The notes under the pieces were generated by a model. It searched no databases. It was not told the DNA's origin and saw only the letters and a program-made list of their open reading frames with translations. This document shows, one piece after another, positions 17,489 to 26,977 of a stretch of 64,000 nucleotides of DNA. The DNA is from Oscillospiraceae bacterium (lineage in GTDB: Bacteria > Bacillota > Clostridia > Oscillospirales > Ruminococcaceae), in the NCBI GenBank assembly GCA_017847835.1, contig JAGASH010000006.1:20160-84159 (forward strand), written 5' to 3'. How positions within the stretch are numbered: the stretch's first letter is position 1; every line of letters begins with the position of its first letter. Both the position numbers and the translations under genes were made by a program.

Positions 17489-19096
17489 TCAGGACAAGTC
17501 ACCGAGCGCGTATTTCGCAAGGTCGGGAAGCTCGTCGCGCGTGATGAAAAGCGTGCTGTTGTAAGCGTTGTTGAGAGAGGACAGCGAGTTGAATTCCGCA
17601 GAAAACTGCCCGTTTTCCTTTATGACGTACTTTCCGCTTTCAAGCGCGCTCCACAGCCACAAGGCATTGTCACGCTTCAACAAATCCGCGCTCGGAAGCA
17701 CGTCCCTTGAAGTCGCGCAAATCGGCTTTCTTGTCAGAAATTCATCGCAGAGCGCGGAAAATCTTCCCGCAAATGACGCGTTTGAGTTCTCGAAAATGCT
17801 CTGCCCGATGATATCGCAATAGCGCGTTCCCGGGAAATACTCCTCGGTGCTGCCGCTCCACACCCAAATCAGATTTGTCAGCTTGTGGTATCGGCAAAGT
17901 CTGTCAAAAATCAGCCGATAGAGCTTTCCGTGGCACTCCGTGTCATCACCCCACCAATAAAGTCCCGAGTCAGCGTTCGGGACAGGCTCGAACACAACGG
18001 GAATTTTCGCATCGCTGAACTGCTTGAGCACCTCCGCGACTTTATCTATATCATTCATCAGCGAAACTATATTCGGTGACAAATAGCCGTTCTCGACCAT
18101 CAGCTTCAGCTCGTCCGCGTCCATTAGCGCGACCTCGTCGAGATTTTTCGCCGAAAGCGCTTCGTCCATTTCAAACGAGCCTGTGTTTACCGAGTGCTTT
18201 GTGTTCGGCGAGTACCAGTGCCACTTATACGAAACAATTCCGTTTGATTTGCCCCAATCGAGCGCAAGAGCGACGTCATTTTTCAGCTTTTCCGTGTTCT
18301 CCTCAATGTCAAGAGTAGCATACGCAAGTTCGCTTGTCCGGATTGCGGGATAGCGTCCCGTTGACTTATAAACCGCGTCAATCTCAGCATTTGTCCCGAG
18401 CGACACGTTTGCCGCCGCAAGAACACCGCTTCCGTAAACCTCCGACAAATATTTCATCACGCCGACTGTTTCCAGACTTGCCGAGGGATTTACCGCGGAA
18501 GTTCCCACGCGATAGCAGTCCTCGCTCACCGCTTCAGAGTTTTCGACAAGAATATAGTCGATGTCCGCAGTTCCCTTTTCCACAACAAAATCCAGCGTAT
18601 TCGCACCGCTTGTGAGGTAAATCGTGTCAACCGAGCAATATTCAAACTCCGCGTTTTCCTTGTCAGCCGCAGGTATGTAAATCACACCCTCAGCCTTTTT
18701 CTTTACATACACCTTCACCGCAGCTCCGCTTTCAGAGCGCGCCGAGATGATTATTCTGTAAAGCTGAGAGGTGTTCGCGTTCACGATATGCGTGAGCCGT
18801 CCGCCCTCATTGAACGAAAGAAATCCTTTCCCGTCAAATTCACCGTCCGTGCGCTCCGAAGCGCCCTCGAAAACCCCGCCCTCAGCGTTGAGTTTTGAGA
18901 GAAATTTCTGCTTCACCACAATGTAATCCGATGTGGAAAATTTGTCCGAAATCTGCGAAATTTCCGCAGAGGACTGTTCAAGGTCGGCGCTTTCGCTCGG
19001 TAAATCCGAAATTCCCGAATAATCAGGAATTTTTGCGCAGCCCGTTATTCCCGCAAACAAAAGCAAAGCCGCTGCCGCTTTTATGATTTTTTTCAT
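17489..19096 (-). CDS. GH26-like surface lipoprotein, probably catalytically inactive
   Basis: 535 aa. Lipoprotein signal with ITGC lipobox at residues 17-20. Residues about 60-170 look like a CBM35-type carbohydrate-binding beta-sandwich. From about 185 the sequence follows a GH26 mannanase barrel: VSYKWHWYSPNT, VVFEPVPNADSGLYWWG, NLIWVWSGSTEEYFPG. GH26 enzymes carry the acid/base Glu in a HEMNGxWFWWG-type motif; aligned on WWG, this protein has Asn there. The nucleophile strand, usually ending in Ser-Glu, reads CATSRDVLPS. Both alignments are by eye. Likely anchored outside the membrane; last gene of its operon. Confidence 0.65.
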   Translation of the reverse strand: MKKIIKAAAALLLFAGITGCAKIPDYSGISDLPSESADLEQSSAEISQISDKFSTSDYIVVKQKFLSKLNAEGGVFEGASERTDGEFDGKGFLSFNEGGRLTHIVNANTSQLYRIIISARSESGAAVKVYVKKKAEGVIYIPAADKENAEFEYCSVDTIYLTSGANTLDFVVEKGTADIDYILVENSEAVSEDCYRVGTSAVNPSASLETVGVMKYLSEVYGSGVLAAANVSLGTNAEIDAVYKSTGRYPAIRTSELAYATLDIEENTEKLKNDVALALDWGKSNGIVSYKWHWYSPNTKHSVNTGSFEMDEALSAKNLDEVALMDADELKLMVENGYLSPNIVSLMNDIDKVAEVLKQFSDAKIPVVFEPVPNADSGLYWWGDDTECHGKLYRLIFDRLCRYHKLTNLIWVWSGSTEEYFPGTRYCDIIGQSIFENSNASFAGRFSALCDEFLTRKPICATSRDVLPSADLLKRDNALWLWSALESGKYVIKENGQFSAEFNSLSSLNNAYNSTLFITRDELPDLAKYALGDLS

Positions 19097-19108
19097 CGCT
19101 CAAAACCT

Positions 19109-21190
19109 TTACTCGATTACAATTACATCGCCGTCGTGAATTTCCTCGTCAAGACGCGCGATTTTGCCGTTTATGGTTATCGTTCCCGCACGCGAAAGCA
19201 GCTTTGTCGGGTCGTCGGAAAACGCTGCCGCAACATCGAGAAAAATCGGCGCTCTGCCGTCCTCGCGAAGAGGAAACTGCGTTTCGATACCGTTCACCGT
19301 GATAATGGGATTTTTGCGCGGCTCTTCGGCTTTCTCCTGCGTTTCCTCGGCAGCCGACGCTTCTTCAACGCGATTTACCTCAAAACTCGGCTTTGCATAC
19401 TCGATTACATCACCGCTTCTGAGCGTTTCCGAGCCTGCCGCTTTTTCACCGTTTATGACAACTTCGTCCGTGATTTCAAGCGCTTTCAGAAGCTTTTCAA
19501 GCGTGTCGCGTTCAACAAGCGCAATTTCATCGTTATCGTTAATTCTGCGCTCACCCGAAGCCTCTTTTCCGTTCAGAAGAACATACTTTCCTGCGCGCGT
19601 TTTTTCACCGAAAACGGTTATCCAGAAGCCCTTTGTCGTATGCAGATTGAAATAATCCGAAAGGTGCGCAGACGCGTTTTCACCGCGCTTTGCGGGAGTT
19701 ATCACAACCTCGTCACCCTTTGTGACAACCGTGTTGAGCGAGGCAAGAGAGCCGTTTACGAGAATTTCCGAGGGCTTTGCGGGTTTTCCGCGCAGGTTGA
19801 TAATCTCACCGTTCAGCGTGAACGAAAGCGGTTTTCCTGCGCCCGCGATAAGCTCCTCGGGCTTGATTTTCGCGAAATTCAACAGCTCGAATACCGTCAG
19901 GCGGTTTGTGTCAAGCGCACGCAGCTTTTTCCCGTTGACCGTGATTGTCGTGTAGTCATACGAAACACCCTCTCCATAGCTCAGCGCAATTCCGAGCGGG
20001 GTTGTGTGCTCCGCTCCGAGAGGCATTTCTTCGGGTGCGTTTATACGGCGAAGCAGCTCGCGTCTGCCCGCGATAACGCGCGAAACGTCCATATTAAGCT
20101 CGCGCGCAACACGTTCCGGCAAGCCCTCCAGCTTGCTTCCTCCGCCGACAAGAAAAACAGCCTGCGGGGGAGTTGCATTTGCAGCGATAATCTCCTGTGC
20201 GATAACCTTTGCCAGCTCGTCCGCAGCAGGCTCGATTATCTCAGCGACGCGCTTTTTCGTGATTTTGTTCTGCATAAGCAGAATATTCGTGTATGTAATT
20301 TCGTCCTCGGCACTTGTTTTGATAGCCTCTGCGGTGTTGAAGTCAACGAGCAGCTCTTTCATCAGCACCTCGGTTATCTCGTTGCCCGCGGTTGTTGCCA
20401 TTCCGTATGCAACCACGCTTCCGTCGCGCGATATCGCAACGTCTGAAGTGCCCGCACCGATATCGCACAGCGCGAGATTTATAAGTCGGAGCTCCTGCGG
20501 GATAACCGCGTTCATCGCGGCAATCGGCTCCAGCGTAATTCCCGCGATTTCAAGTCCCGCTTCGTCAACCGCCGCGCAAAGGCTCTCCACAACATAAGCG
20601 GGCAGAAAAGCCGCGATAATCTCGGTTGTGAGGCACTCGCCGCGATGTCCCTCGGGCTTCGTCACCTTGAACCCGTCCAGCGACAGCGAAATCACGCTGT
20701 GTCCCACGCAATAAAACGCAGCAGCGTCGTTTTTCGCGGAAAAATCTGCACAGGTTCTTCTTACAGCGTCAAGCTCGGTTGCACTCAGGATTTCATCGGT
20801 TATCATCTTCTCCTTGTCGAGCTTGTACTCCCACGAGCTGCGCACGGTTTTGAGAGCGCGTCCCGCAGCCGCTATACAAGCCGATTTGAGCGAGATTTTG
20901 TTTTTCTGTTCAAGAGCGCGCCGAACTTTTTTGATGTCCTCGGCAACCGTCTTGATATCCTCAATCTGCCCGTCGTTCATACAACGCTTTTCGTGAGCCA
21001 CGGTTTCGATATCGAGAATTTCACAGCCTGTCGCGAGCTTTTTTGCAAGCACTCCGACAATTGTCCGCGTGCCGATATCCAGCGCGAAAATAATATCCTC
21101 CTGAGGAATTTTCTTCGCGGCGGATTTTTTGGCGCTCGTCTGAACCGCTGCGTTTTTCCTTGGTCTGCCTGCGCGTTTTTTCTGTTCCAT
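19109..21190 (-). CDS. FtsA/PilM-like actin-fold ATPase with long C-terminal extension
   Basis: 693 aa from ATG 21190 (GGTGGG upstream; a TTG at 21205 is possible). The N-terminus has an AT-hook-like basic patch (RAGRPRKN). Residues about 35-370 form an actin-type ATPase: IIFALDIGTRTIVG (phosphate 1), LCDIGAGTSDVAISRDG (phosphate 2), VFLVGGGSKLEGL (adenosine). FtsA is normally about 420 aa. The extra ~300 residues are repeated short beta-grasp-like blocks with VNGK/ING and DGDVI/GDEV motifs, which I cannot assign. It may tether or polymerise at the membrane or wall; division itself is not shown. Confidence 0.7.
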   Translation of the reverse strand: MEQKKRAGRPRKNAAVQTSAKKSAAKKIPQEDIIFALDIGTRTIVGVLAKKLATGCEILDIETVAHEKRCMNDGQIEDIKTVAEDIKKVRRALEQKNKISLKSACIAAAGRALKTVRSSWEYKLDKEKMITDEILSATELDAVRRTCADFSAKNDAAAFYCVGHSVISLSLDGFKVTKPEGHRGECLTTEIIAAFLPAYVVESLCAAVDEAGLEIAGITLEPIAAMNAVIPQELRLINLALCDIGAGTSDVAISRDGSVVAYGMATTAGNEITEVLMKELLVDFNTAEAIKTSAEDEITYTNILLMQNKITKKRVAEIIEPAADELAKVIAQEIIAANATPPQAVFLVGGGSKLEGLPERVARELNMDVSRVIAGRRELLRRINAPEEMPLGAEHTTPLGIALSYGEGVSYDYTTITVNGKKLRALDTNRLTVFELLNFAKIKPEELIAGAGKPLSFTLNGEIINLRGKPAKPSEILVNGSLASLNTVVTKGDEVVITPAKRGENASAHLSDYFNLHTTKGFWITVFGEKTRAGKYVLLNGKEASGERRINDNDEIALVERDTLEKLLKALEITDEVVINGEKAAGSETLRSGDVIEYAKPSFEVNRVEEASAAEETQEKAEEPRKNPIITVNGIETQFPLREDGRAPIFLDVAAAFSDDPTKLLSRAGTITINGKIARLDEEIHDGDVIVIE

Positions 21191-21201
21191 ATTTCCCACC
21201 G

Positions 21202-21870
21202 TCAATCCTTGATTTTAAGAGCCTTTCTGAGCTCTTTTTCCTTGGAATTCATCATAACCAACAGCACAACATCACCGCTCCACAAAATCGTTGCACCACG
21301 CGGGATTATCGTTCTGCCGCCTCGGTTTATGCAGGCTATGTTGCACTCTGCTGGCAGCGAAAGCTCCGCCAGCTTTTTCCCCTCGTAGACGTAATTATCG
21401 GGGAGCGTTATCTCGACAAGCGACGCGTCGTCAAATTCCTCGTCAATCGACAGCAGCTTTTTCATCGCGCTGAAATTAACCTCGTGTTCAAGCTGCTGAA
21501 TGATGTTGTCGGTTGCCGAAACCACGATATCAACGCCGAGCTGTTTCATAACATCGGCATTTTTCGGGTTGTTTACCTTTGCAATCGTTTTGCGCACATT
21601 GAAAGCCTTTTTCGCAACCTGACAGGTGATAAGGTTGCACTCGTCCTTTCCCGTCACCGCAATCACACAATCCGCTTTGTCTGCACCGCAAGCCAGAAGC
21701 GTTTCAACGCTTGTTCCGTCACCGCAGTCAACCTCCGCTTCAAGGTGATTTGCGCAATAGTGGCTCTGCTCCTTGTCGCGCTCGATAACCGTGACCGTAT
21801 ATCCTTTCTCCAGAAGCGTTTTCGCGAGGTAAAAGCCGACCTTTCCCCCGCCGACAATAATTGCTTTCAT
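21202..21870 (-). CDS. Potassium uptake regulator, TrkA/KtrA type (RCK N and C)
   Basis: 222 aa. An N-terminal Rossmann RCK domain with GGGKVGFYLAKTLLEKG (about 7-23) and the acidic end VIERD binds NAD(H) or ATP. RCK-C domain at about 140-215 (ITLPDNYVYEGKKLAEL). It gates a Trk/Ktr K+ channel at the membrane; no trkH/ktrB is in the window. It is paired with a second RCK protein 11 bases upstream, so the two may form a heteromeric ring. Confidence 0.85.
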   Translation of the reverse strand: MKAIIVGGGKVGFYLAKTLLEKGYTVTVIERDKEQSHYCANHLEAEVDCGDGTSVETLLACGADKADCVIAVTGKDECNLITCQVAKKAFNVRKTIAKVNNPKNADVMKQLGVDIVVSATDNIIQQLEHEVNFSAMKKLLSIDEEFDDASLVEITLPDNYVYEGKKLAELSLPAECNIACINRGGRTIIPRGATILWSGDVVLLVMMNSKEKELRKALKIKD

Positions 21871-21881
21871 ATCCTGTTACC

Positions 21882-22502
21882 TCAATTCTTTTTCGCAAAA
21901 ACCAGCTTGTCACCCGACTCAAATGCAACGGGCACGTTGTTATACAGAATAAATCCCGCTTCACCGCGGATTATTCCGAAAAGCGTTTCTTCCTCTTCAA
22001 GCTCGATGTCCTCGGGCACGCTGCCGACATAATTCTCCGGCAGGTCGATTATCGAGAATGTTATCCGAGCGTTTCCGAATGAAAGCACTCTGTCCCTTGT
22101 CGCTTCCTCTTCGAGAGCCGCGCACGCTGCGCTGACCGTGAGCTTTGTGGGACTGATGATATTTACACCGACATTCTCGAAAACACGGCATTTTCCGATG
22201 TTATCCACGCGCACGAAAATCTTCGGGATATTGAAAACCTCGCGTGCAATCTGCGCGGTCATAAGGTTCATATCATCGTTTTCAGTCACCGCGAAAAACG
22301 CGTCGCAGGCTTCAATTCCCGCGCGTTTGAGCACGTCGCGGTCAATTGCAACACCTGTTGCCGTAAAACCGTTGAAATCAGGAGGCAGCGCCTCAAAGCT
22401 CTCGGGATTTCTGTCAATAATCGAAATATCGTTTCCCTTTCGGTCAAGCTCTGCCGCGAGAGTACTTCCCATAGTGCCGCAGCCGATAATCAAAATATTC
22501 AT
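21882..22502 (-). CDS. Potassium uptake regulator, second TrkA-type protein
   Basis: 206 aa. Rossmann motif IIGCGTMGSTLAAELDRKG and acidic end IIDRN, then a shorter RCK-C region (about 135-200, IIDLPENYVGSVPED). Homologous in layout to the next gene but diverged, a common arrangement in Clostridia. It lies between mnmE and the first TrkA gene in the same operon. Confidence 0.82.
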   Translation of the reverse strand: MNILIIGCGTMGSTLAAELDRKGNDISIIDRNPESFEALPPDFNGFTATGVAIDRDVLKRAGIEACDAFFAVTENDDMNLMTAQIAREVFNIPKIFVRVDNIGKCRVFENVGVNIISPTKLTVSAACAALEEEATRDRVLSFGNARITFSIIDLPENYVGSVPEDIELEEEETLFGIIRGEAGFILYNNVPVAFESGDKLVFAKKN

Positions 22503-22545
22503 ATTCCACCTCTATGTACAGGCAGCAAAATCAACCTGCCGCCTT

Positions 22546-23910
22546 TTATTTTCCGACGCAAAACCGCTTGAAAACCTCCGCGATAACCTCGTCCGAAGCA
22601 CGTTTTCCCGAAAGCTCGTAAACCGCGTCCAGAGCCGCTTCAAGCTCAACTCCCACTGCGTCGGGAGTGACGCCCGCTTTTGCCGCCGAAAGCGCTTCAA
22701 AAACGTGCTCACGCGCACGCAAAACGCAGCTTCTCTGTCGCTCGTTTGCAAGAAATCCCGCGTTTGCGTCAAACCTGTCGAGATTGAGCCGCGACGTTAT
22801 CTCACGCGCGATAATTTCCGCCGTGTTTTTCTCCTTCGCCGAAATCACCGCCGCTTTGCCGAGATTTTCTTCGAGATACGCAAAATCGAGCTTTGTTTCA
22901 AGGTCGCTTTTGTTTACCACGGGCACAACATTCTTGCCTTTTATCAAGTCAACTAGCCGCTTGTCCTCGTCGGACAGCTCCCGCGAGCCGTCAAAAACCG
23001 CAAGCACAATATCCGCGTTTTCAAGCCGTTTGAGCATTATCTCAACACCGATTTTCTCGATTTCATCATCGGTTTCGCGTATTCCCGCGCAGTCCGACAG
23101 CAGGCAAACCGCTCCGTTTAAATTCACGGTTTCCTCGACAATATCGCGCGTTGTGCCCGCAACGGAGCTGACGATACTTCTCTCGCGCCCCGAAAGCAAA
23201 TTCATAATCGTGGACTTGCCGACGTTCGGTTTCCCGACAATCGCGCAGGAAATTCCCTCGCGGATAAGCCGTCCAGCGTCGTATTCCGAAAGCAGCTCCC
23301 CGAAATCCTCGTCGATAGCCGAAAGCCGCTCACAGAGCCATTCTTCCGTCACCACGGGCGTGTCGTCGTCGGGATAATCAATCCACGCGGAAATCTGCGC
23401 GGATACTTCCATAATCTTCTCGGAAATTCCCTCGCAGCGCCGATACAGCGCACCCTCGCGCTGAGCGTTTGAGCAGGACAAAAGCTGCTGTCCCTGAGCG
23501 GAAATTATGTCGGCGACCGCTTCTGCCTGAGTGAGCGACATTTTGCCGTTAAGCAGCGCTCTTTTCGTGAATTCACCGGCAGCCGCGGGCTCTGCTCCCG
23601 CTTTAAGGCAAGCCGTGAGCACGCGCTGTGTGACGTAAATTCCGCCGTGACAGAAAATCTCGCAGACGTCCTCGCCGGTGTAGGAGTGAGGCGCTCGGTA
23701 AACGAGCAAAACCCCGTCGTCAAGCCGCTCTGTGCCGTCAAAAATCTTGCCGTAAGCCGCCGTGTAGCCGCTCATTTCGCTCACGTTCACCGCGGGAAAA
23801 ATCGCCTTGAACACGCTCTCGGCAACCGAAAACGCACTCTCCCCCGAAATCCTCACCGCCGAAATTCCCCCGACAGCCGCAGGTGTTGCAATCGCGCAAA
23901 CCGTTGACAA
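22546..23910 (-). CDS. mnmE: tRNA modification GTPase MnmE
   Basis: 454 aa. It starts at TTG 23910, since the family N-terminus (STVCAIATPAAVGGISAVRISG) begins there and no ATG is near; AGGTGAG lies just upstream. The inserted G domain has G1 GKPNVGKST, G3 DCAGIRET and G4 NKSD. The C-terminus ends in FCVGK, whose Cys is the MnmE hallmark. With MnmG it modifies wobble uridines of certain tRNAs. Confidence 0.96.
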   Translation of the reverse strand: MSTVCAIATPAAVGGISAVRISGESAFSVAESVFKAIFPAVNVSEMSGYTAAYGKIFDGTERLDDGVLLVYRAPHSYTGEDVCEIFCHGGIYVTQRVLTACLKAGAEPAAAGEFTKRALLNGKMSLTQAEAVADIISAQGQQLLSCSNAQREGALYRRCEGISEKIMEVSAQISAWIDYPDDDTPVVTEEWLCERLSAIDEDFGELLSEYDAGRLIREGISCAIVGKPNVGKSTIMNLLSGRERSIVSSVAGTTRDIVEETVNLNGAVCLLSDCAGIRETDDEIEKIGVEIMLKRLENADIVLAVFDGSRELSDEDKRLVDLIKGKNVVPVVNKSDLETKLDFAYLEENLGKAAVISAKEKNTAEIIAREITSRLNLDRFDANAGFLANERQRSCVLRAREHVFEALSAAKAGVTPDAVGVELEAALDAVYELSGKRASDEVIAEVFKRFCVGK

Positions 23911-23919
23911 ATTCTCACC

Positions 23920-26187
23920 TTATTTCTTTCCGAATAGTTTCTTGAAAAAGCCCTGTTTTTCGCCCTTTTCCTCGGTTTTTTCGGACTTTGCGGAATTCTC
24001 CTCAGCAAAATCCTCCTCCGAGAAAACATTCAGCAAAATCGGTTTTGCCTTGAATTCCTCGGCTAAATCGTTCAGCAGATAAGTATAAATTCCCGTGGGC
24101 TTTTCTATCACATAATCCTCGATTTTATCGCATTTCAAAAGCGTTTCGAGCTTCTCGCACATTCTCTCGGGAAGCGATTCGGCAGCGCTTTCATAGTACT
24201 CCTCGCAGGCGATATTGTACTCGTCCGCGGGATTTCGTCCGGCAATCTGTGTGAGGTGAATTCCCTCGCGAAGGTATGCCGTGTAGTCGAGATAATCGCT
24301 GTGAAACTCGTTCAGAAGCGCCGCGAGGACCTTGTTTTCGAGAGTCTGAACCGCGTTCTCTCCGAATTTCCCGCAGGCTTTTTCGAACAGCTCGGGTGCG
24401 TTTTTCTGCCACAAATCGCTGTCATACTCGCCGTCAAGCAGCGCGTTTCTCTTGGAAAACGTCATCTCGCGGTGCTTTTCGCCGATAAGCGTGTACTTCA
24501 TCAAATTCACGCGCTCGTCAAAACCGTCACCCTCGGAAATCCTCTGAACGCGCTCTGCCTCTCGCAGGACAGCCTTGTCGGTTATCGCGCCCTCGACTTT
24601 TGCCGACGGGAAATGCCGCCCGCAAAGCCTCCGAAGGTCGTTCTTTATCATAATTTCATCATCGAGCGCCGCGAAAAATCTGCTCTCGCCGACGTCGCCC
24701 TGTCGTCCCGCGCGCCCTCTTAATTGCTGGGCAATCCGCGAGCTTTCGCGCATTGACGTGATTATGACAAGCAGTCCGCCGACCGACTCCACAAACTCCT
24801 TATCCGAGCAGTCCTCACCGCCGAGCTTTATATCAACACCGCGTCCCGCCATATTTGTCGAAATCGTCACCGCGCCGCGCTCTCCCGCTTTTGCGATAAT
24901 TCCTGCTTCCTCGAAGTTGTTCTTCGCGTTCAGCACCTTGCAATCCACACCGATTTTTCTCAAATCAGCCGCAAGACTTTCGCTCTCCTCAATGCTTTCC
25001 GTACCCACAAGCACGGGACGTTTTTTCTCAAAAGCCTCGGAAACCGCTGCGATAATCGCCTTGCGCTTTTCGGTTTTATCAAAGTAGATTTCAAGCGGGC
25101 GGTCAACTCTCGCGCAGGGCAGTCTTGTCGGGATAACCTCGGTCAGAATGCCGTAAATCTTCTCAAATTCCTCGCGGGAGGACTCCGCCGTGCCCGTCAT
25201 TCCCGAGATTTTCGGGTATAGCCGCGCGAAATACTGCAAAGCGATATTGCCCATAATTCTGCCGCGCGACGTGATTTTGAGATTATGTTTTGCCTCACAA
25301 GCGGGCTGAAGCTCACCGGGGAAAACTCGTCCCGCAGCAGCTCTTCCCGTAAACTCGTCGATAAGCACGATTTTCCCGTCACGGACAATGTAATCCTTGT
25401 CCTCTTTGAGGATATCGCGCGCCTTTATGCAAGCGGTGATTTTCGCGAGCAGCCCCGCGTTTTTCTCACCGTAAATGTTCTCGACAGAGAACAGCTTTTC
25501 CGCTTTATCCGCGCCGTTGTCCGTGAGATAAATGTTGCGCGAGTCCTCGTCAAACTCGTAGTCGCCGTCGGCAAATTCACCGATTTTCGCGTAAACCTTC
25601 GCTGTGCTTTCGTCCTCGTGTACAGCGACATCGCCCGCGATTACAAGCGGAATTCTAGCTTCATCGATAAGGATACTGTCCGCCTCATCAAAAATCGCGA
25701 AATCGGGCTTCGGGAAACACATCTCCTCGGTTTCATAGCAAACAAAGTCTTTCAGATAGTCAAAGCCCGCTTCTTTCGCGGTGATGTAGACAACCTGCTT
25801 CTGATAGAGCGATTTTCGTTCATCACGCGGGGTTTCCTCGGTGATACAGCCGACCGAAACGCCCATTTCCTCGTAAACGGGCTTCATCCACTCGCAGTCA
25901 CGGTGAGCGAGATAATCATTGAAGGTGAGGACGTGAGTGTAACCGCCGTTTAAAGCGTGCGCGCAAGCCGCGAAAACCGCGCAGAGCGTCTTGCCCTCGC
26001 CCGTCTGCATTTGCACCATTTTCCCGTCATTCAGCGCAAGAGCCGCCGAAAGCTGCTCGTCAAAAGGCGTTATCCCAAGCGTTTTTTCCACAGCTTTATA
26101 GCACCGCGCGAAAATTTCCTCAACGGAATTTCCCGAAAAATCTCCCGCCTCGGCAAGCTGTTTTATTTTTTCCACAGTCTTATTCAA
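23920..26187 (-). CDS. secA2: SecA-family translocation ATPase, SecA2-like
   Basis: 756 aa from TTG 26187, which has GGAGG eight bases upstream; reading back to 26325 would overlap the Nudix gene. SecA motor signatures are intact: MQTGEGKT (Walker A), FDEADSILIDEARIPLVIAG (Walker B), HVLTFNDYLAHRD, NMAGRGVDIKLGG, LRGRAGRQGD. The wing and scaffold are shorter than in housekeeping SecA, and the C-terminal zinc-binding SEC-C motif is missing; it ends in a basic tail (FKKLFGKK). This suggests an accessory SecA. No accessory SecY or obvious substrate cluster is visible. Confidence 0.8.
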   Translation of the reverse strand: MNKTVEKIKQLAEAGDFSGNSVEEIFARCYKAVEKTLGITPFDEQLSAALALNDGKMVQMQTGEGKTLCAVFAACAHALNGGYTHVLTFNDYLAHRDCEWMKPVYEEMGVSVGCITEETPRDERKSLYQKQVVYITAKEAGFDYLKDFVCYETEEMCFPKPDFAIFDEADSILIDEARIPLVIAGDVAVHEDESTAKVYAKIGEFADGDYEFDEDSRNIYLTDNGADKAEKLFSVENIYGEKNAGLLAKITACIKARDILKEDKDYIVRDGKIVLIDEFTGRAAAGRVFPGELQPACEAKHNLKITSRGRIMGNIALQYFARLYPKISGMTGTAESSREEFEKIYGILTEVIPTRLPCARVDRPLEIYFDKTEKRKAIIAAVSEAFEKKRPVLVGTESIEESESLAADLRKIGVDCKVLNAKNNFEEAGIIAKAGERGAVTISTNMAGRGVDIKLGGEDCSDKEFVESVGGLLVIITSMRESSRIAQQLRGRAGRQGDVGESRFFAALDDEIMIKNDLRRLCGRHFPSAKVEGAITDKAVLREAERVQRISEGDGFDERVNLMKYTLIGEKHREMTFSKRNALLDGEYDSDLWQKNAPELFEKACGKFGENAVQTLENKVLAALLNEFHSDYLDYTAYLREGIHLTQIAGRNPADEYNIACEEYYESAAESLPERMCEKLETLLKCDKIEDYVIEKPTGIYTYLLNDLAEEFKAKPILLNVFSEEDFAEENSAKSEKTEEKGEKQGFFKKLFGKK

Positions 26188-26206
26188 CCGAAATTCCTCC
26201 GATAAT

Positions 26207-26728
26207 TCAAGCCTCGCTCTTTGCCCTTTGCGTAAGCGAAAGCAGCTCGCTTCTGCGGCTGTTGAGCCAGCGCATAACCGTGCGGGTTGTCTGACCGTTT
26301 CTTGCCATTTCGCAGAGCCTGTCAAACGAAACCCACTTTGCTGCGCAAACCTCGGCTGACTGCAATTTCAGCGCAGAAAGAGGCACATCGCGCACAACAA
26401 TGTAAAAATCCCTCAGCATACTTTCTGTCACCATAGTCCATTCGTGCTGAAGGTCCTCGGGACGCGCTTTTATGCCGGTTTCCTCGAAAAGCTCTCTGCA
26501 AGCAGCCTCGCGCGAGGTTTCTCCGACAACAGCACAGCCGCCCGAGCACTCCCATTTTCCGCCGCTTGTTTTTTCGGGAACGCGCTGGGTGAGCAGGATT
26601 TCTCCGTTCTTATTCACCGTCATAACCTGAACCACGATGTGATACTCCCCGAAAGGTATGGGTGCGCCGCGCTGAACCTTTCTTCCAAGAGGCTCGCGGT
26701 TGATTGAATACAAGTCAAAATACTCCAT
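26207..26728 (-). CDS. Nudix hydrolase
   Basis: 173 aa. The Nudix box Gx5Ex7REUxEExGU is complete (from GCAVVGE to RELFEETGI, about residues 66-88), so it should hydrolyse a nucleoside diphosphate-linked compound with Mg2+. The N-terminal YFDLYSINREPLGRKVQRG matches a common group of uncharacterised Nudix proteins. First gene of a seven-gene minus operon, preceded by a ~200-base leader that holds a large palindrome. Confidence 0.9.
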   Translation of the reverse strand: MEYFDLYSINREPLGRKVQRGAPIPFGEYHIVVQVMTVNKNGEILLTQRVPEKTSGGKWECSGGCAVVGETSREAACRELFEETGIKARPEDLQHEWTMVTESMLRDFYIVVRDVPLSALKLQSAEVCAAKWVSFDRLCEMARNGQTTRTVMRWLNSRRSELLSLTQRAKSEA

Positions 26729-26755
26729 AAAAATAACTCCGTTTTATTCATTGTT

Positions 26756-26918
26756 GGGGTTCTCTAAAAACCGGGACACGAGCAGATTTTCGTATATGAC
26801 TTGTATCAGATGCAAGGCGTCAAACCGAAGGAATACTGTATGTATTTCAAGGTTTGACAACGCAGCAGATGATACAAGTCATAGAAAAGCTGCCGTGAAG
26901 GAGGTTTTTAGGGGTTCC
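26756..26918 (-). repeat. Long palindromic element, possible third member of the RNA family
   Basis: Nested arms: CTAAAAACC-type outer arm, then TATGACTTGTATC (26795-26807) pairing perfectly with 26871-26883, then TCAAACC with GGTTTGA, then an AT-rich tip. The internal loop reads CAGATGCAAGGCG on one side and ACAACGCAGCAGATG on the other, very like the loops of the elements at 3861 and 63009. On minus it is transcribed as the leader of the Nudix-secA2 operon, downstream of the promoter at 26947-26975. It could also be a MITE. Confidence 0.6.
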
Positions 26919-26946
26919 CTTTTGAATATAATACATATTACATTCT

Positions 26947-26975
26947 ATTATAGCACATTTCTGCGAAAATTTCAA
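26947..26975 (-). promoter_or_regulatory. Promoter of the Nudix-secA2-mnmE operon
   Basis: Minus-strand TTGAAA (26970-26975), 17-base spacer, TATAAT (26947-26952). It gives a leader of about 210 bases. Confidence 0.7.
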
Positions 26976-26977
26976 GG

